Source of the DNA: Austwickia chelonae NBRC 105200
GTDB taxonomy: Bacteria > Actinomycetota > Actinomycetes > Actinomycetales > Dermatophilaceae
Direction: 5' to 3'
Assembly: GCF_000298175.1 (NCBI RefSeq)
Contig: NZ_BAGZ01000020.1
Span: 1 to 52,892 of the forward strand
DNA length: 52,892 nt
Below are positions 44,106 to 52,892 of the stretch, piece after piece. The notes beneath the pieces were generated by a model. The model ran no database searches and was not told where the DNA came from. It saw only the letters and a list, made by a program, of their open reading frames with translations. Both the position numbers and the translations under genes were made by a program. Within the stretch, counting starts at the first letter, position 1, and the number at the start of each line of letters is the position of its first letter.

Positions 44106-44936
44106 TCAGGACAAGACATCCTTACGTCGGAACAAGATATATGCCGTCGCGACCGTAGCAAGGAAATATACCGACGACCACAGCGCCCCACGCTGGATGT
44201 CAACCCATGAGATGTCACTGCTGAAAGCCTGGAACCACGTGCGCGAATACGCCATGGGCAGAGCATGACGTAGGTCCCCCAAGGCATCTATCGTCTGCAG
44301 GATCGACGAGACGATCGTCACCAGGACCGCCCCGCCGGCCGCCGCCAACGGCGAGTCCGTACGCGTCCCGATCAGGAAAGCGATACCGCACACCTGCAGA
44401 AGAGAGACCGCGATACAAGCCGCACCCAGCAACAACCTCGGCAGGAACTCCGACCACCCCAACGTGAACCCACCGGTCGCCGTGTACGGGGCCCAGCCGT
44501 AGGCCACCCCGCCGACCACCACCGCCGAGACCACCAGCACGACCACCGCCGCCACCATCGACCCCACCGCGACCGCCAACTTCGCCGTCAACAACCGCGC
44601 CCGAGGCACCGGAGCCGCCAACAGATAACGCAACGACGACCACGACGCCTCCGACGGCAGGGTGTCCCCGGCGAACAAGGCCGCCACCACGATCAACAGG
44701 AAATCGGCCGCGGCGAAGACCGTGAAGATCGTGAAATTCGCCGACCCCTGCTGCGCCAGATCCACCAGACGGGCAGCAGACCCGCCCGACCGGTCACGCT
44801 CCCCGAAGGAGAAGGCCACCACCAGGACCACCGGAAGCGCCACCAACAAGGCGTAGGACCACACCGTGCGGCGCCGACGCAACTGCCTGCGCAACTCGAC
44901 ATGCCACGCCAACGGGCGGCGGGAAAAAGTACTCAT
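44106..44936 (-). CDS. ABC-2 type permease coupled to the hydrolase-ATPase fusion
   Basis: 276 residues, six predicted helices. WHVELRRQLRRRRTVWSYALLVALPVVLVVAFSFGERD starts it, followed by FAGDTLPSEASWSSLRYLLAAPVPRARLLTAKLAVAVG, the cytoplasmic coupling motif of ABC-2 permeases. The start overlaps the stop of the fusion gene by 4 nt (ATGA), so it is certainly its partner. Together they form an exporter whose ATPase chain also carries an extracytoplasmic hydrolase. Confidence 0.92.
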   Translation of the reverse strand: MSTFSRRPLAWHVELRRQLRRRRTVWSYALLVALPVVLVVAFSFGERDRSGGSAARLVDLAQQGSANFTIFTVFAAADFLLIVVAALFAGDTLPSEASWSSLRYLLAAPVPRARLLTAKLAVAVGSMVAAVVVLVVSAVVVGGVAYGWAPYTATGGFTLGWSEFLPRLLLGAACIAVSLLQVCGIAFLIGTRTDSPLAAAGGAVLVTIVSSILQTIDALGDLRHALPMAYSRTWFQAFSSDISWVDIQRGALWSSVYFLATVATAYILFRRKDVLS

Positions 44937-47884
44937 CGTGGCCTTATCTGACGTGCCGACTCGACATCCTCCGCAGCGATCACCCCGAGGAAGACCTCCT
45001 CCAGATGACGGCGGGCCCCCACCGAAAGAATCCGCCCACCGGCAGCCGACACCGCCGCGACCACGTCCGGACGGGACAGCCCCGCACGGACCACCAACCG
45101 CGGAGTCCCCTCCCCGAGATCGACCTCGACGGCATCCACCTCCGCCAGCCCACGCAGCGACGACGCCACCCGCTCGGCCTCCACCGCGTCGGCGGACAGC
45201 TCCACCACGGTCGTCTCCGCACTGTCCACCAGATCCGGCACCGCCCCCGTCAACACCACCCGCCCCCGATGCATGACCACCACGTGCGAACACGTCATCT
45301 CCACCTCGGACAGCAGATGACTGGACACCACGACCGTGCGCCCCGTCTCGGCATAACGCCGCAACACCGGACGCATCGCAGCGATCTGCGGCGGATCCAA
45401 CCCGTTCGTCGGCTCGTCCAACAACAACACCTCAGGCATCCCCAACATGGCCTGGGCGATCCCGAGCCGCTGCCTCATCCCCTGGCTGTAGGACTTCACC
45501 GGGCGGTCCAAGGCGCCACCGAGCGCGGCGACCTCCAAAGCCTCCTCGAAACAGGCCTCCGAACGGGGACGGCCCGTCGCATCCCAGTAGGCCTCCAGAT
45601 TCGCCCGCCCCGACAGATGCGGCAGGAAACCAGGACCCTCGATGAGCGCACCGATCCCGGCCAACGCCGGCGACCCGGCATGAACCGGACGACCGTGGAC
45701 GTGGACATCCCCCGAATCCGGGGTGATCAGACCGACGATCATCCGGATCGTGGTCGTCTTCCCGGCACCGTTCGGGCCGAGGAGACCCACCACCTGCCCG
45801 CGACCGGCCTGCCAGGACACGTCGTCGACCGCACGATGCCCGTCGGCATAGGTCTTCACCAGACCCGACACCGACAACGGCACCTCGGCCAGATCCTCCC
45901 GCGTATGTGCCGCATCACCACTCCGCCGGCGGAAGACGAACACCGCCGCAACGGCCCCGACCACCACCGACAGCACACCCAGGGCGATCAACAACCCGAC
46001 GACCTCACCGTCCCAGCTCTCCTCGGCGGAGACCACCGTCGGCAAGGTCGGGACGGACAAGGCGTCGTCGGCCAGCGCCACCGTGTACGAACGGACATCG
46101 GTCGGAGTCGCGAACGCCGAATCCGAGGAGGAGACCAACACCCGCCAGGTCGTGCCCTGGTCGAAGGCGTACGTCCCCGCGGGCAGGGCGACCTCCACGG
46201 TCGTCGGAGTGCCCGGCGTGGTCCGCACCCGCACCGGAGCCACCGTCTGCTTCGCCGGCGAAGGCGACCCCGAGACGACCTTCCACAACGACACGAACAG
46301 CGTCGCATCGGCCGCCGTCGAGGTGACCTTCAACCGGACCCGCGGCGACCCGACGACGGTGGCCGGAGAAGACACCGGACCGGTGTCGAAGGCCAGATGC
46401 TGCCCGGGCAAGGCGGCCAGCCGGTAGCCCGCGGCGGACATCGCATCCCGAGCCGGCCCCCCGGCGCCGGGGACCGAGGACACCGCGGAAGGATCACCGC
46501 CGGGCGGGGAGAGGATCGCCCCGGACCGTCCTGCATCGGTGAAGGGCACCCGCATCGTCTCCGTACGAGTACGGTCGCCCACCCCCGGATAGGACGCCGC
46601 AGAGGCCTGCTTGTCCGGGGCGCCACGTTTCCCGGCCTTCACCGGGTAGGTGAAACCCGGCCCCGGCAGCGGACGGGCGGCCCGCTCCTGCGCGGAACCA
46701 TCACCCTTCAGGTAGGTGTCGAACCAGGGCAGATAGGTGCTGTCAGCGGGCGGGACCCTGCCGCCGTCGTGCCCCCCGGAGATCCACTGCACGGCGACCG
46801 GAGCACCCCCGGCGGAGATCTGTCGGGCATTGGCATCGGCGGCATCCAACCCGAACAGCGAGTCGTTCACCCCCTGCACCAGCAGCGTCGGCACGGTGAC
46901 CTGGTCGTTCGTACGGGCCGGGCTGCGGCGGCGTAGTTCGGCGACCATCTCCTCCGACGGGGTGCCGCTCTGTGCCGTCTCCAGGAAGAGACGGCACACC
47001 GCCGGGTCGAAACGCCCGCACAGGCTCGCCCCGGCGGCCGGCGAGGTCGGCTGGGCGCCGTCGGAGGCCTCCGGAGGCGGCGGGACCGTGGACGCGACAT
47101 CGCCGTCGCCGTCACCGGGCACCGACAGGCCGCGACTGCGACCGAGCCCGGCGGAGAAGAAGAGCGACGCCCAACGGCGTTTGAAGACACCGGCCCCGCC
47201 CGGGGCATCGGCCCGCCCCGCGTCCACCGCGGCAGCCGAACCCGGCAGGTCGGCGGCGACACTGCTGGGGAAGAAGGCGTCGGCGAGATCGTTCCAGGTG
47301 ACCCCGGCGGCCAGGGCGTCGATCCGCCGGTCGAGAGCCCCACCGATCAAGGTGGCCGCGCCGCCGTAGGAGCTACCGGCCATACCGACCCGGGGATCGC
47401 CCTCACCGTCCGACTGCACGTCCTCGCGGGACGCCAGGAGATCGACCAGCCGGGACACGTCCTTCCCGTCGACCTGCGGATCCTGCAGGTGGATACGGCC
47501 CTCGGAACGTCCGAAACCCCGGGCGGAGTAGGCGAGCACGACATAGCCGCGCCCGGCCAGCTCCCGGGCGTCCCGGTCGAGGTCCTTCCAGGACCCGCCG
47601 AATCCGTGGGCGAGGATCACCGCAGGTCGACGCCCCTGATCGGGGGCCGCGTAGATCGCCCCGTCCAGGGTGACGGGCGTCCCGTCGGCTTCGGGCTCGA
47701 CGGCCACCGTGACTGGTTGCGGGCTCCCGGCGAACTCCTGACGGAGCAGCCCCGAAGGCAGCGCCGACACGGGCGGGGACGCCGACAGGGCCAGCGCCGC
47801 CGCCGCGACCACAGCGGTGGCCGCGCGCGCACAACGGGTACGACGGGAACGGCGGAAGAGCCCGCCCCGGTGGGGAACCGTCAT
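44933..47884 (-). CDS. secreted alpha/beta hydrolase fused through a TM helix to an ABC ATPase
   Basis: 983 residues from the ATG at 47884, the start best spaced from GAGG. Residues about 15-43 are an Arg-rich signal or anchor. The alpha/beta hydrolase (about 65-400) has HGFGGS, nucleophile Ser172 in AGSSYGGA, acid Asp341 in GVNDSLFG and base His372 in SGGHDGG. A beta-sandwich like the C-terminal domain of CocE/X-Pro dipeptidyl peptidases follows (about 440-610). A helix at 628-652 leads to a complete ABC domain: Walker A GPNGAGKTTT, signature YSQGMRQRLG, Walker B VLLLDEPTNGLD, switch His in VVSSHLLS. The hydrolase would lie outside the membrane and the ATPase inside, so one chain may process what the transporter exports. 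The linker is in frame with no sign of sequencing error. Confidence 0.93.
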   Translation of the reverse strand: MTVPHRGGLFRRSRRTRCARAATAVVAAAALALSASPPVSALPSGLLRQEFAGSPQPVTVAVEPEADGTPVTLDGAIYAAPDQGRRPAVILAHGFGGSWKDLDRDARELAGRGYVVLAYSARGFGRSEGRIHLQDPQVDGKDVSRLVDLLASREDVQSDGEGDPRVGMAGSSYGGAATLIGGALDRRIDALAAGVTWNDLADAFFPSSVAADLPGSAAAVDAGRADAPGGAGVFKRRWASLFFSAGLGRSRGLSVPGDGDGDVASTVPPPPEASDGAQPTSPAAGASLCGRFDPAVCRLFLETAQSGTPSEEMVAELRRRSPARTNDQVTVPTLLVQGVNDSLFGLDAADANARQISAGGAPVAVQWISGGHDGGRVPPADSTYLPWFDTYLKGDGSAQERAARPLPGPGFTYPVKAGKRGAPDKQASAASYPGVGDRTRTETMRVPFTDAGRSGAILSPPGGDPSAVSSVPGAGGPARDAMSAAGYRLAALPGQHLAFDTGPVSSPATVVGSPRVRLKVTSTAADATLFVSLWKVVSGSPSPAKQTVAPVRVRTTPGTPTTVEVALPAGTYAFDQGTTWRVLVSSSDSAFATPTDVRSYTVALADDALSVPTLPTVVSAEESWDGEVVGLLIALGVLSVVVGAVAAVFVFRRRSGDAAHTREDLAEVPLSVSGLVKTYADGHRAVDDVSWQAGRGQVVGLLGPNGAGKTTTIRMIVGLITPDSGDVHVHGRPVHAGSPALAGIGALIEGPGFLPHLSGRANLEAYWDATGRPRSEACFEEALEVAALGGALDRPVKSYSQGMRQRLGIAQAMLGMPEVLLLDEPTNGLDPPQIAAMRPVLRRYAETGRTVVVSSHLLSEVEMTCSHVVVMHRGRVVLTGAVPDLVDSAETTVVELSADAVEAERVASSLRGLAEVDAVEVDLGEGTPRLVVRAGLSRPDVVAAVSAAGGRILSVGARRHLEEVFLGVIAAEDVESARQIRPR

Positions 47885-47979
47885 CATCACCTCGTCACAT
47901 GTGTGTCGACGGACACCCTACGGGCGCAAGCTATGTGTCGGCTCCGCGAAGAACGAGGGATATCTGTGGAAGTGCCGAC

Positions 47980-48867
47980 TCACACCGTCCGGGCGTCGAG
48001 AGCGACCGTCTGCCGAAGGGTGTGCGACTCGCCCGGCGCGAGGGTCAGCGCCGTCCGTGCCACATTGGCGGCCTCCACACACACCATCCGCTGCCACTCG
48101 TCGTCGTCGAGATCCGTCAACGTCGCAGCCTTCGCCTGCCACGGATTCCACAACACCGTCGACCCGGAGTTCTCCTTCGTCAACAGCAGGGTCCGCCCGG
48201 CGGCCTCGTCCACGACCCGCACCTCACCCTGATGGGCGTAGATCCGGTCGGTCTCCCGGGCGAAGGACACCGGCCCGTACTGAGCGTTGACCGCCCGCCC
48301 GCCGGGGGCCTTGTCGGCATAACGACAACCGTCGAAACCGTCGACCTTCACCCGGGTGATGTCGTCCACGGCGAGATAGGTGTGCAGAGCGACCTCCAGA
48401 GGCAGCTCCGCCGGGCCGGCCGTGACCGTCAGCCGCAGATCGAGGACCTCCCCGAAGGAGACCTCGTACCGGGCGCGACAACCCAGGGGGAACTCCTCCC
48501 GGGACCCGTCGCTGTCCAGAGTGAGCACGAGTGTCACCGCGCCCTGCTCTTCCCGGGCCTCGGTGAGCGTCCACCGGCTGATCCGGAAGATGCCGTGAGC
48601 GGGTTCCTTCGCGTTCCCCGGGCCGCGCCCGAACCACGGCCCGCACAGCGGGACACCGCCACGGATCGCTGTTCCTGCCGCGAAACGGGCCTTCCGGGAG
48701 AGGAAGAGCACCGGGTCGGCGCCGCTGGGAGCCCACCCGGTCACCGTGGCGCCGTCCAGGTAGATCTCTCCCGTGCAGGACGACGTCCGCACCCGCAGGC
48801 AGGGCAGCCCGCCGTCGCCGTCGGCCGGGGTCACGGACTCGGGGAGGGGCAAGGTCGTGGGAACCAT
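47980..48867 (-). CDS. D-hexose-6-phosphate mutarotase (YeaD type)
   Basis: 295 residues. The galactose-mutarotase-like beta-sandwich is shown by FLSRKARFAAGTAIRGGVPLCGPWFG, EPAHGIFRISRWTL with the first catalytic His, LEVALHTYLAVDDI with the second His, and the late MVCVEAANVARTALTLAPGESHTL with the catalytic Glu. It interconverts alpha and beta anomers of glucose-6-phosphate and related sugar phosphates. It stands alone in the gap between the fusion gene and the PfkB kinase. Confidence 0.93.
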   Translation of the reverse strand: MVPTTLPLPESVTPADGDGGLPCLRVRTSSCTGEIYLDGATVTGWAPSGADPVLFLSRKARFAAGTAIRGGVPLCGPWFGRGPGNAKEPAHGIFRISRWTLTEAREEQGAVTLVLTLDSDGSREEFPLGCRARYEVSFGEVLDLRLTVTAGPAELPLEVALHTYLAVDDITRVKVDGFDGCRYADKAPGGRAVNAQYGPVSFARETDRIYAHQGEVRVVDEAAGRTLLLTKENSGSTVLWNPWQAKAATLTDLDDDEWQRMVCVEAANVARTALTLAPGESHTLRQTVALDARTV

Positions 48868-49107
48868 GAGTCGACGGTAACCGTTGTGCGAGGCGAATCG
48901 CGGTAACCGGGAAGATGATCAGAGTGTCCTGACCGGGTGCGGGTCTCCTTTCCCGCTACATCGGAGAAATCCTCCGGGTCCGGTCGGACCGGACAGACGT
49001 CCAGTTGGTCCGTCATCGTAGAATCCTGAGGACGTACTGCATTCGCTCGGGCGTGAAACGCAGAACAAGCTGGTGCCCGGCAGAGCCGCCGAAAACGGGG
49101 AGACCCC

Positions 49108-50091
49108 ATGATCCTGACCGTCACGCCCAATGCGGCGTTGGACATCTCCTACGAGGTCGACACGCTCAGGCCGGGTGAGGTCCATCGGGTCGGCGAAGTA
49201 CGCTCCCGAGCCGGCGGCAAAGGCGTCAATGTCACCTCGATCCTGATGGCGATGGGATATCCCACCCTGGCCACCGGATTCGCGGGCGGGCCCTCCGGGC
49301 AGACCCTGCTGGCCGATCTCACCGACCGTGGTGTCCCGCACCTGTTCACCGACGTCATCGGCCCGTCCCGGCGCATCGTCTCCGTCCACGACGCCACCGG
49401 GGCGGTCACCAAGTTCAACGAACCCGGACCGAAACTTCCGCTGTCCTCCTGGGAACAGCTCCGCACCGCGCTGGAACCCCTCGTCGCCGGACCGGCCACC
49501 GCGCTCGTCTTCTCCGGGAAACTCCCCGCCGGCTCCCGCCCCGGATCCTCCGCGAAGATCCTCGACCTCGCCCGCGACCACGGCGTGCCCACCGTCGTCG
49601 ACGCCGCAGGGCTGGCCCTCGACGAAGCCCTGCGCAGCGAACCCACCGTCGTCAAACCCAACCGGTGGGAACTGCAGGACTTCTTCCCCGAGTGCGGGCT
49701 GATGGAAGGCGCCCGGCGGCTGCGCGAACGCGGCGCGAAGAACGTCATCATCACCCTCGGCGACCAAGGACTGCTGCTGCTGCCCGCCACCGGTCCGGCC
49801 CTGCACGCCTATCTCACCGAACGACAGCACGGAGACTCCACCGGGGCCGGTGACGCGCTCGCCGCCGCCGTGGCCACCGGCATCGGGGAAGAACCCTGGG
49901 ACGTCCTCGTCCGACGGGCCGTGGCCTGGTCGGGTGCCTCGGTGCGGCAGCCGTTGACCGGTCTGGTCGACCCGCAGGACGTCCAGGCGTTGGAAGGCCT
50001 GGTCGTCGTGGAGGAGGTCGACGCCGACACCGAACTGGAGCTCGCCCCGGCGACCGACCCTCTCCGGGACGGACTCACCCGGCCGCGATGA
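49108..50091 (+). CDS. PfkB-family sugar-phosphate kinase (1-phosphofructokinase/tagatose-6-P kinase type)
   Basis: 327 residues. It starts ILTVTPNAALDISYEVD and has the PfkB signature 1 RAGGKGVNVTSIL (about 34-46) and signature 2 HGDSTGAGDALAAAVA with the catalytic Asp249. The start resembles FruK/LacC enzymes that phosphorylate fructose-1-phosphate or tagatose-6-phosphate at the 6 or 1 position. The window has no fructose PTS gene beside it, so substrate assignment stays open. It overlaps the convergent HAD gene by 17 nt. Confidence 0.9.
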   Translation: MILTVTPNAALDISYEVDTLRPGEVHRVGEVRSRAGGKGVNVTSILMAMGYPTLATGFAGGPSGQTLLADLTDRGVPHLFTDVIGPSRRIVSVHDATGAVTKFNEPGPKLPLSSWEQLRTALEPLVAGPATALVFSGKLPAGSRPGSSAKILDLARDHGVPTVVDAAGLALDEALRSEPTVVKPNRWELQDFFPECGLMEGARRLRERGAKNVIITLGDQGLLLLPATGPALHAYLTERQHGDSTGAGDALAAAVATGIGEEPWDVLVRRAVAWSGASVRQPLTGLVDPQDVQALEGLVVVEEVDADTELELAPATDPLRDGLTRPR

Positions 50092-50893
50092 CCCCCAGCC
50101 CGGCCAGGTGGTCGATCGCGGTCGCCAGGTCGGGGCAGTCGAAACGACGCCGGTCCGTTCCGGTCGGGTCCAACAGGGTCGACCGCAGCGGGGCCATCGC
50201 CATCGCGACGCCCGCCTTGCTCAGCATGCCCAGGTCGTTCTCCCCGTCGCCCATCGCGACGACCTGGTCCCATCCGATGCCCAGGTGCTCGGTCAGGATG
50301 TCGCCGCCCTTGGTCGCCGCAGCCTCGGCCCGGACGATGTCGAAATACCCCGGGTAGGACTGCACGACAGCCAGATCCCGTTGGGCGTCGATACGTTCGA
50401 GGACCTGACGCTGACGGCGGGACAGCGGGAAGGCCAACATCTTCACGATGTCGTCCCGGTCGGTGAAAGAGCCCACCGTGGCCTGGGCCCCCACGTAATG
50501 GGACTCCGCGGTCACCCGTTCGTTGACCGACTCCACGATCCAGGAACCGTCGGTGTACGCCCACAGCTCCATATCGGCCTCGGCCGTCTGCTCCGCGATC
50601 CAGGAGACCGTCTCCGGGCTGATCGACCGGTTCGCCAAGGTCGACCAACCGTCGTCGGTGCGCGCCTGCACGAGAGACCCACTGCACGGCGCGACCAAGG
50701 AGATCTGCCGGAACTCGTCGGCCGACCCGTGCAAGGACTCCGTATTACGCCCGGAACACAAGGCCACGACCAGCCCCGCGTCGTGCAGGGCCTCGATCAG
50801 GCGGGCTGCGGAAGGTTTCCACCCGCTCTCGTCGCGCAGCGTTCCGTCGACATCCAACATGGCCAGTCGGAGCGTCTTCAGGGCGTCGTTCAT
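50075..50893 (-). CDS. HAD-superfamily hydrolase (Cof type)
   Basis: 272 residues from the ATG at 50893, which has GGGGAGGA at ideal spacing. Motif I AMLDVDGTLRD, motif II CSGRN, the Lys in ATKGGDILTEHLG and motif IV MGDGENDLGM define a Cof-type (class IIB) phosphatase. The cap domain (about 90-185) has HAD-IIB features. Substrate unknown, probably a sugar phosphate or flavin-like phosphate. It is convergent with the kinase gene. Confidence 0.92.
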   Translation of the reverse strand: MNDALKTLRLAMLDVDGTLRDESGWKPSAARLIEALHDAGLVVALCSGRNTESLHGSADEFRQISLVAPCSGSLVQARTDDGWSTLANRSISPETVSWIAEQTAEADMELWAYTDGSWIVESVNERVTAESHYVGAQATVGSFTDRDDIVKMLAFPLSRRQRQVLERIDAQRDLAVVQSYPGYFDIVRAEAAATKGGDILTEHLGIGWDQVVAMGDGENDLGMLSKAGVAMAMAPLRSTLLDPTGTDRRRFDCPDLATAIDHLAGLGVIAAG

Positions 50894-51003
50894 CGTCATT
50901 CCTCCCCTCGGGGACATCGACGGCCCCCGAAGAAATCGCAGCTGACTGGCCGACCACGGCCAGAACGGACAACGGACGTGCACCGGTGTGCACGCCGACA
51001 GGG

Positions 51004-51801
51004 TCACGGCATCAAATGCCTGACCCGGGGGAAGACCACATCCCAGACCTGCGGGGACGCCGCCACCAGCAGCCCCCCGGGACGGTATTCACCCGGACGG
51101 TAACCGGAACCGTCCGGTCTGCGCACGACACCGCCCGTCTCCTCCAGGAACAAGGAGCCCGGGGCGTGATCCCACGGGAAGGTGTTCGTGTAGAGGATCG
51201 CCTGCGCCCGCCCGGTGACCACCCACGGATAGTCCACCCCGCAACACCAGGCCGACGGGTCGAGCCGCAGATCGCCGTGCACCCCCTCATGGGTGGGGCG
51301 GCTGGTCAACACCCGCAAGGACGCCGGATCGACGTCCTCGCCCGGCCACGCCGAGCCGAGACGGACCCCGTCGGCGAAAGCACCGGCACCCCGCTCGGCG
51401 ACATAGGCGTGCCCCAGCTCCGGCTGCCAGATCCAGGCACGCACCGTCTCCCCACGCCTCAGCTCGGACACCATGACCGCGTGTTCGGCGCGACCATGGA
51501 CGAAATTCTTCGTTCCGTCGACCGGGTCGACCGTGTACGCGTGATCGGCGGTCGCGAGCCGACCGAGCAGGCCGTCATCGGCGCTCGTCGCCTCCTCCCC
51601 GACGACCAGGACGGACGGATCGTCGGCCAGCAGCGCCTCCGTGATGAGGACCTCGGCCTCCCGATCGGCGACGGTGACCAGGTCACCAGGCTTCTTCTCC
51701 ATCACCTCACCACCGGCCAACGCCCGGAAACGCGGGGTGATGACCTGAGCGGCGACATCCTGCATGAGCTCGAGTACGGCCTGAGTGTCCACGTATCTCA
51801 C
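51004..51801 (-). CDS. inositol-monophosphatase family phosphatase (CysQ-like)
   Basis: 265 residues from the GTG at 51801. The frame runs further to 51942, but that part has AT-rich third positions and looks non-coding; a GTG at 51792 is also possible. VVGEEATSADD, DPVDGTKNFVHGRAE and WDHAPGSLFLEETGG are the three metal-binding motifs of the Li+-sensitive phosphatase superfamily. It could be 3',5'-bisphosphate nucleotidase, histidinol-phosphate or inositol phosphatase. It lies in the same direction as, and upstream of, the HAD gene. Confidence 0.85.
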   Translation of the reverse strand: MRYVDTQAVLELMQDVAAQVITPRFRALAGGEVMEKKPGDLVTVADREAEVLITEALLADDPSVLVVGEEATSADDGLLGRLATADHAYTVDPVDGTKNFVHGRAEHAVMVSELRRGETVRAWIWQPELGHAYVAERGAGAFADGVRLGSAWPGEDVDPASLRVLTSRPTHEGVHGDLRLDPSAWCCGVDYPWVVTGRAQAILYTNTFPWDHAPGSLFLEETGGVVRRPDGSGYRPGEYRPGGLLVAASPQVWDVVFPRVRHLMP

Positions 51802-52001
51802 CGTCTCACATCCGCTGCCCAGGGCCGCCATCCGCGTCCGGGACCCGGCCGCCGGAAGACCACCGGCGATATTTCCCACAAAGGCGTCATCTTCCCCGCG
51901 GAGACGCCGATGAAGCAGATGTGCCAACCCAGGATCAGACACGTCGGACCCCCTCCACCACAGCCGATTCCGCGTTCTCAGGGGGCGGCCGTTCCTTCGG
52001 C

Positions 52002-52892
52002 ATGGGCCTGCGCCTGGGGATCACCTTCCTCGTCGTCGCCCTCATGTCGGCCGTGGTCGCCCTCACCGCGATCATCCAAGTACGCGGCCTCGCCGACGTC
52101 CGACAACGTGAACTCAACGTGTCCGTCCCCTACGTGGCAGCCCTCCAATCGGCAGCCCTCGACGCCAAAGCCGCAGCCACCGACGAACGCGGCTACCTGA
52201 TCAGCGGCGACAAGAAATTCCGCGAGGAAGTCGACACCCGCTGGAAAGGCATCGACAACTCCCTGACCGAAGCCGAAAAACTCGGCAACCCCACGCAGAA
52301 AGCCCAGGTGCAGAAGATCCGCACCGAGATGACCGCCTGGATCACCGCAGTACGTGCCGAACTCGAACTGTTCACCACCGACCGGACGAAAGCCGTCGAA
52401 CTCGCCTTCGGCCCCAACCGCGACCTCCGCAAGACCTACGAAGGCAATCTCAACAAAGCCATCAACGCCGGGATGACCTCGATCAGCGCCGGTGAAGAAT
52501 TCCAGGCCGACGTCCGCCGATCCCAATGGACCGTCCTCGGCCTGGCCGCAGCCGCCCTCATCGTCGCCGGCCTGCTCGCCTGGCGACTCACCGCACGGGT
52601 CCTCGCACCCATCCGCGCCCAGGTCGACGGACTCCAGAATGTCGCCCACGGCGACCTCACCGTCCGGGTCCCAGAACGCGGACGCGACGAATTCACCCTC
52701 ATGGCGTCGGCCTTCAACGAAGCCATGGGCCGGTTGAGCGGTGCGCTCGCCGAGGTCTCCCAGACCGCTTCACGGGTGACCGGGTCGGCCGACGACTTGC
52801 TGTCGAAGGCTTCCAACGGGGCCGAATCGGCGTCGAATTCGGCCACCGAAGCCGCAGATGCTTCCCAGCAGGTCGGGGAGGTCTCCGAGAGC
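52002..52892 (+). CDS. methyl-accepting chemotaxis protein (partial)
   Basis: 297 codons, cut by the window edge. A short N-terminus is followed by a first helix (LGITFLVVALMSAVVALTAII), then a four-helix-bundle extracytoplasmic domain (about 30-180, with KKFREEVDTRWKGIDNSL), a second helix (about 175-195, WTVLGLAAAALIVAGLLAW) and a HAMP linker (LTARVLAPIRAQVDGLQNVAHGDLTVRVPERGRDE). The frame then enters the signalling helix. A GTG at 51921 would add 27 residues. The domain order suggests motility; the ligand is unknown. The missing part should hold the methylated helices and the CheA/CheW hairpin. Confidence 0.88.
   Translation, partial: MGLRLGITFLVVALMSAVVALTAIIQVRGLADVRQRELNVSVPYVAALQSAALDAKAAATDERGYLISGDKKFREEVDTRWKGIDNSLTEAEKLGNPTQKAQVQKIRTEMTAWITAVRAELELFTTDRTKAVELAFGPNRDLRKTYEGNLNKAINAGMTSISAGEEFQADVRRSQWTVLGLAAAALIVAGLLAWRLTARVLAPIRAQVDGLQNVAHGDLTVRVPERGRDEFTLMASAFNEAMGRLSGALAEVSQTASRVTGSADDLLSKASNGAESASNSATEAADASQQVGEVSES

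Noticed and set aside
45005-46936. 643-codon plus-strand frame opposite the fusion gene
   Set aside because: Arg/His/Pro-rich antisense shadow with no motif; the minus strand has complete ABC and hydrolase motifs.
51802-51942. N-terminal extension of the inositol-monophosphatase-like gene to the GTG at 51942
   Set aside because: A Shine-Dalgarno-like GGAGGGGG exists, but the 47 codons have AT-rich third positions and no family similarity.

Overview
The window is high-GC DNA with actinobacterial hallmarks: codons strongly biased to G/C in the third position, GTG and TTG starts, a TPP riboswitch before thiC, HisKA_3/NarL two-component pairs and a tRNA-Leu with encoded CCA. I read it as an Actinomycetota chromosome, perhaps a Micrococcales/Dermatophilaceae-type organism; the genus is a guess. 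A DcuA/DcuB-type dicarboxylate transporter and a dihydroxyacetone kinase PTS suggest a facultatively fermentative lifestyle.

Left part (1-12 kb). The first 3.9 kb is one very long minus-strand reading frame that runs off the left edge. It encodes a repetitive, disordered Ala/Pro/Lys/Glu/Thr-rich protein of at least 1305 residues. About 0.9 kb without a gene follows, then exonuclease III, an AT-rich polytopic membrane protein, a MOSC protein and a DUF389 membrane protein. Next is a sulfane-sulfur/persulfide locus: TSUP transporter and rhodanese in one direction, a metallo-beta-lactamase/double-rhodanese enzyme in the other, around a perfect 42-nt palindrome of the CsoR/CstR operator type. A TPP riboswitch and thiC close this part.

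Middle part (13-31 kb). This holds an M48-like membrane protease, a thioredoxin-like ferredoxin, a DUF3817 protein, and an OhrR/MarR regulator with a quinone-type oxidoreductase and an old-yellow-enzyme gene. The regulator and the old yellow enzyme share a near-identical operator. Then come an S4-domain protein, a secreted TAP-like peptidase, a four-gene sensor kinase-regulator-ABC ATPase-ABC permease operon, a CPBP-like membrane protein interrupted by an amber codon, a yefM-yoeB toxin-antitoxin pair, tRNA-Leu(CAG), an intact CPBP protease, a second kinase-regulator pair and an Excalibur protein.

Right part (31-52.9 kb). A C4-dicarboxylate transporter is followed by dhaKLM, which is flanked on both sides by two paralogous secreted immunoglobulin-like proteins. 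Then come a CoA-transferase, a pyridoxamine-oxidase-like protein, a glycosyltransferase next to an unknown protein, and a DMT-like transporter. The most unusual locus is an ABC-2 permease translationally coupled to a single polypeptide that joins a secreted alpha/beta hydrolase, a membrane anchor and an ABC ATPase. Sugar-phosphate genes follow (hexose-6-phosphate mutarotase, PfkB kinase, HAD phosphatase, inositol-monophosphatase family), and the window ends inside a chemoreceptor gene.
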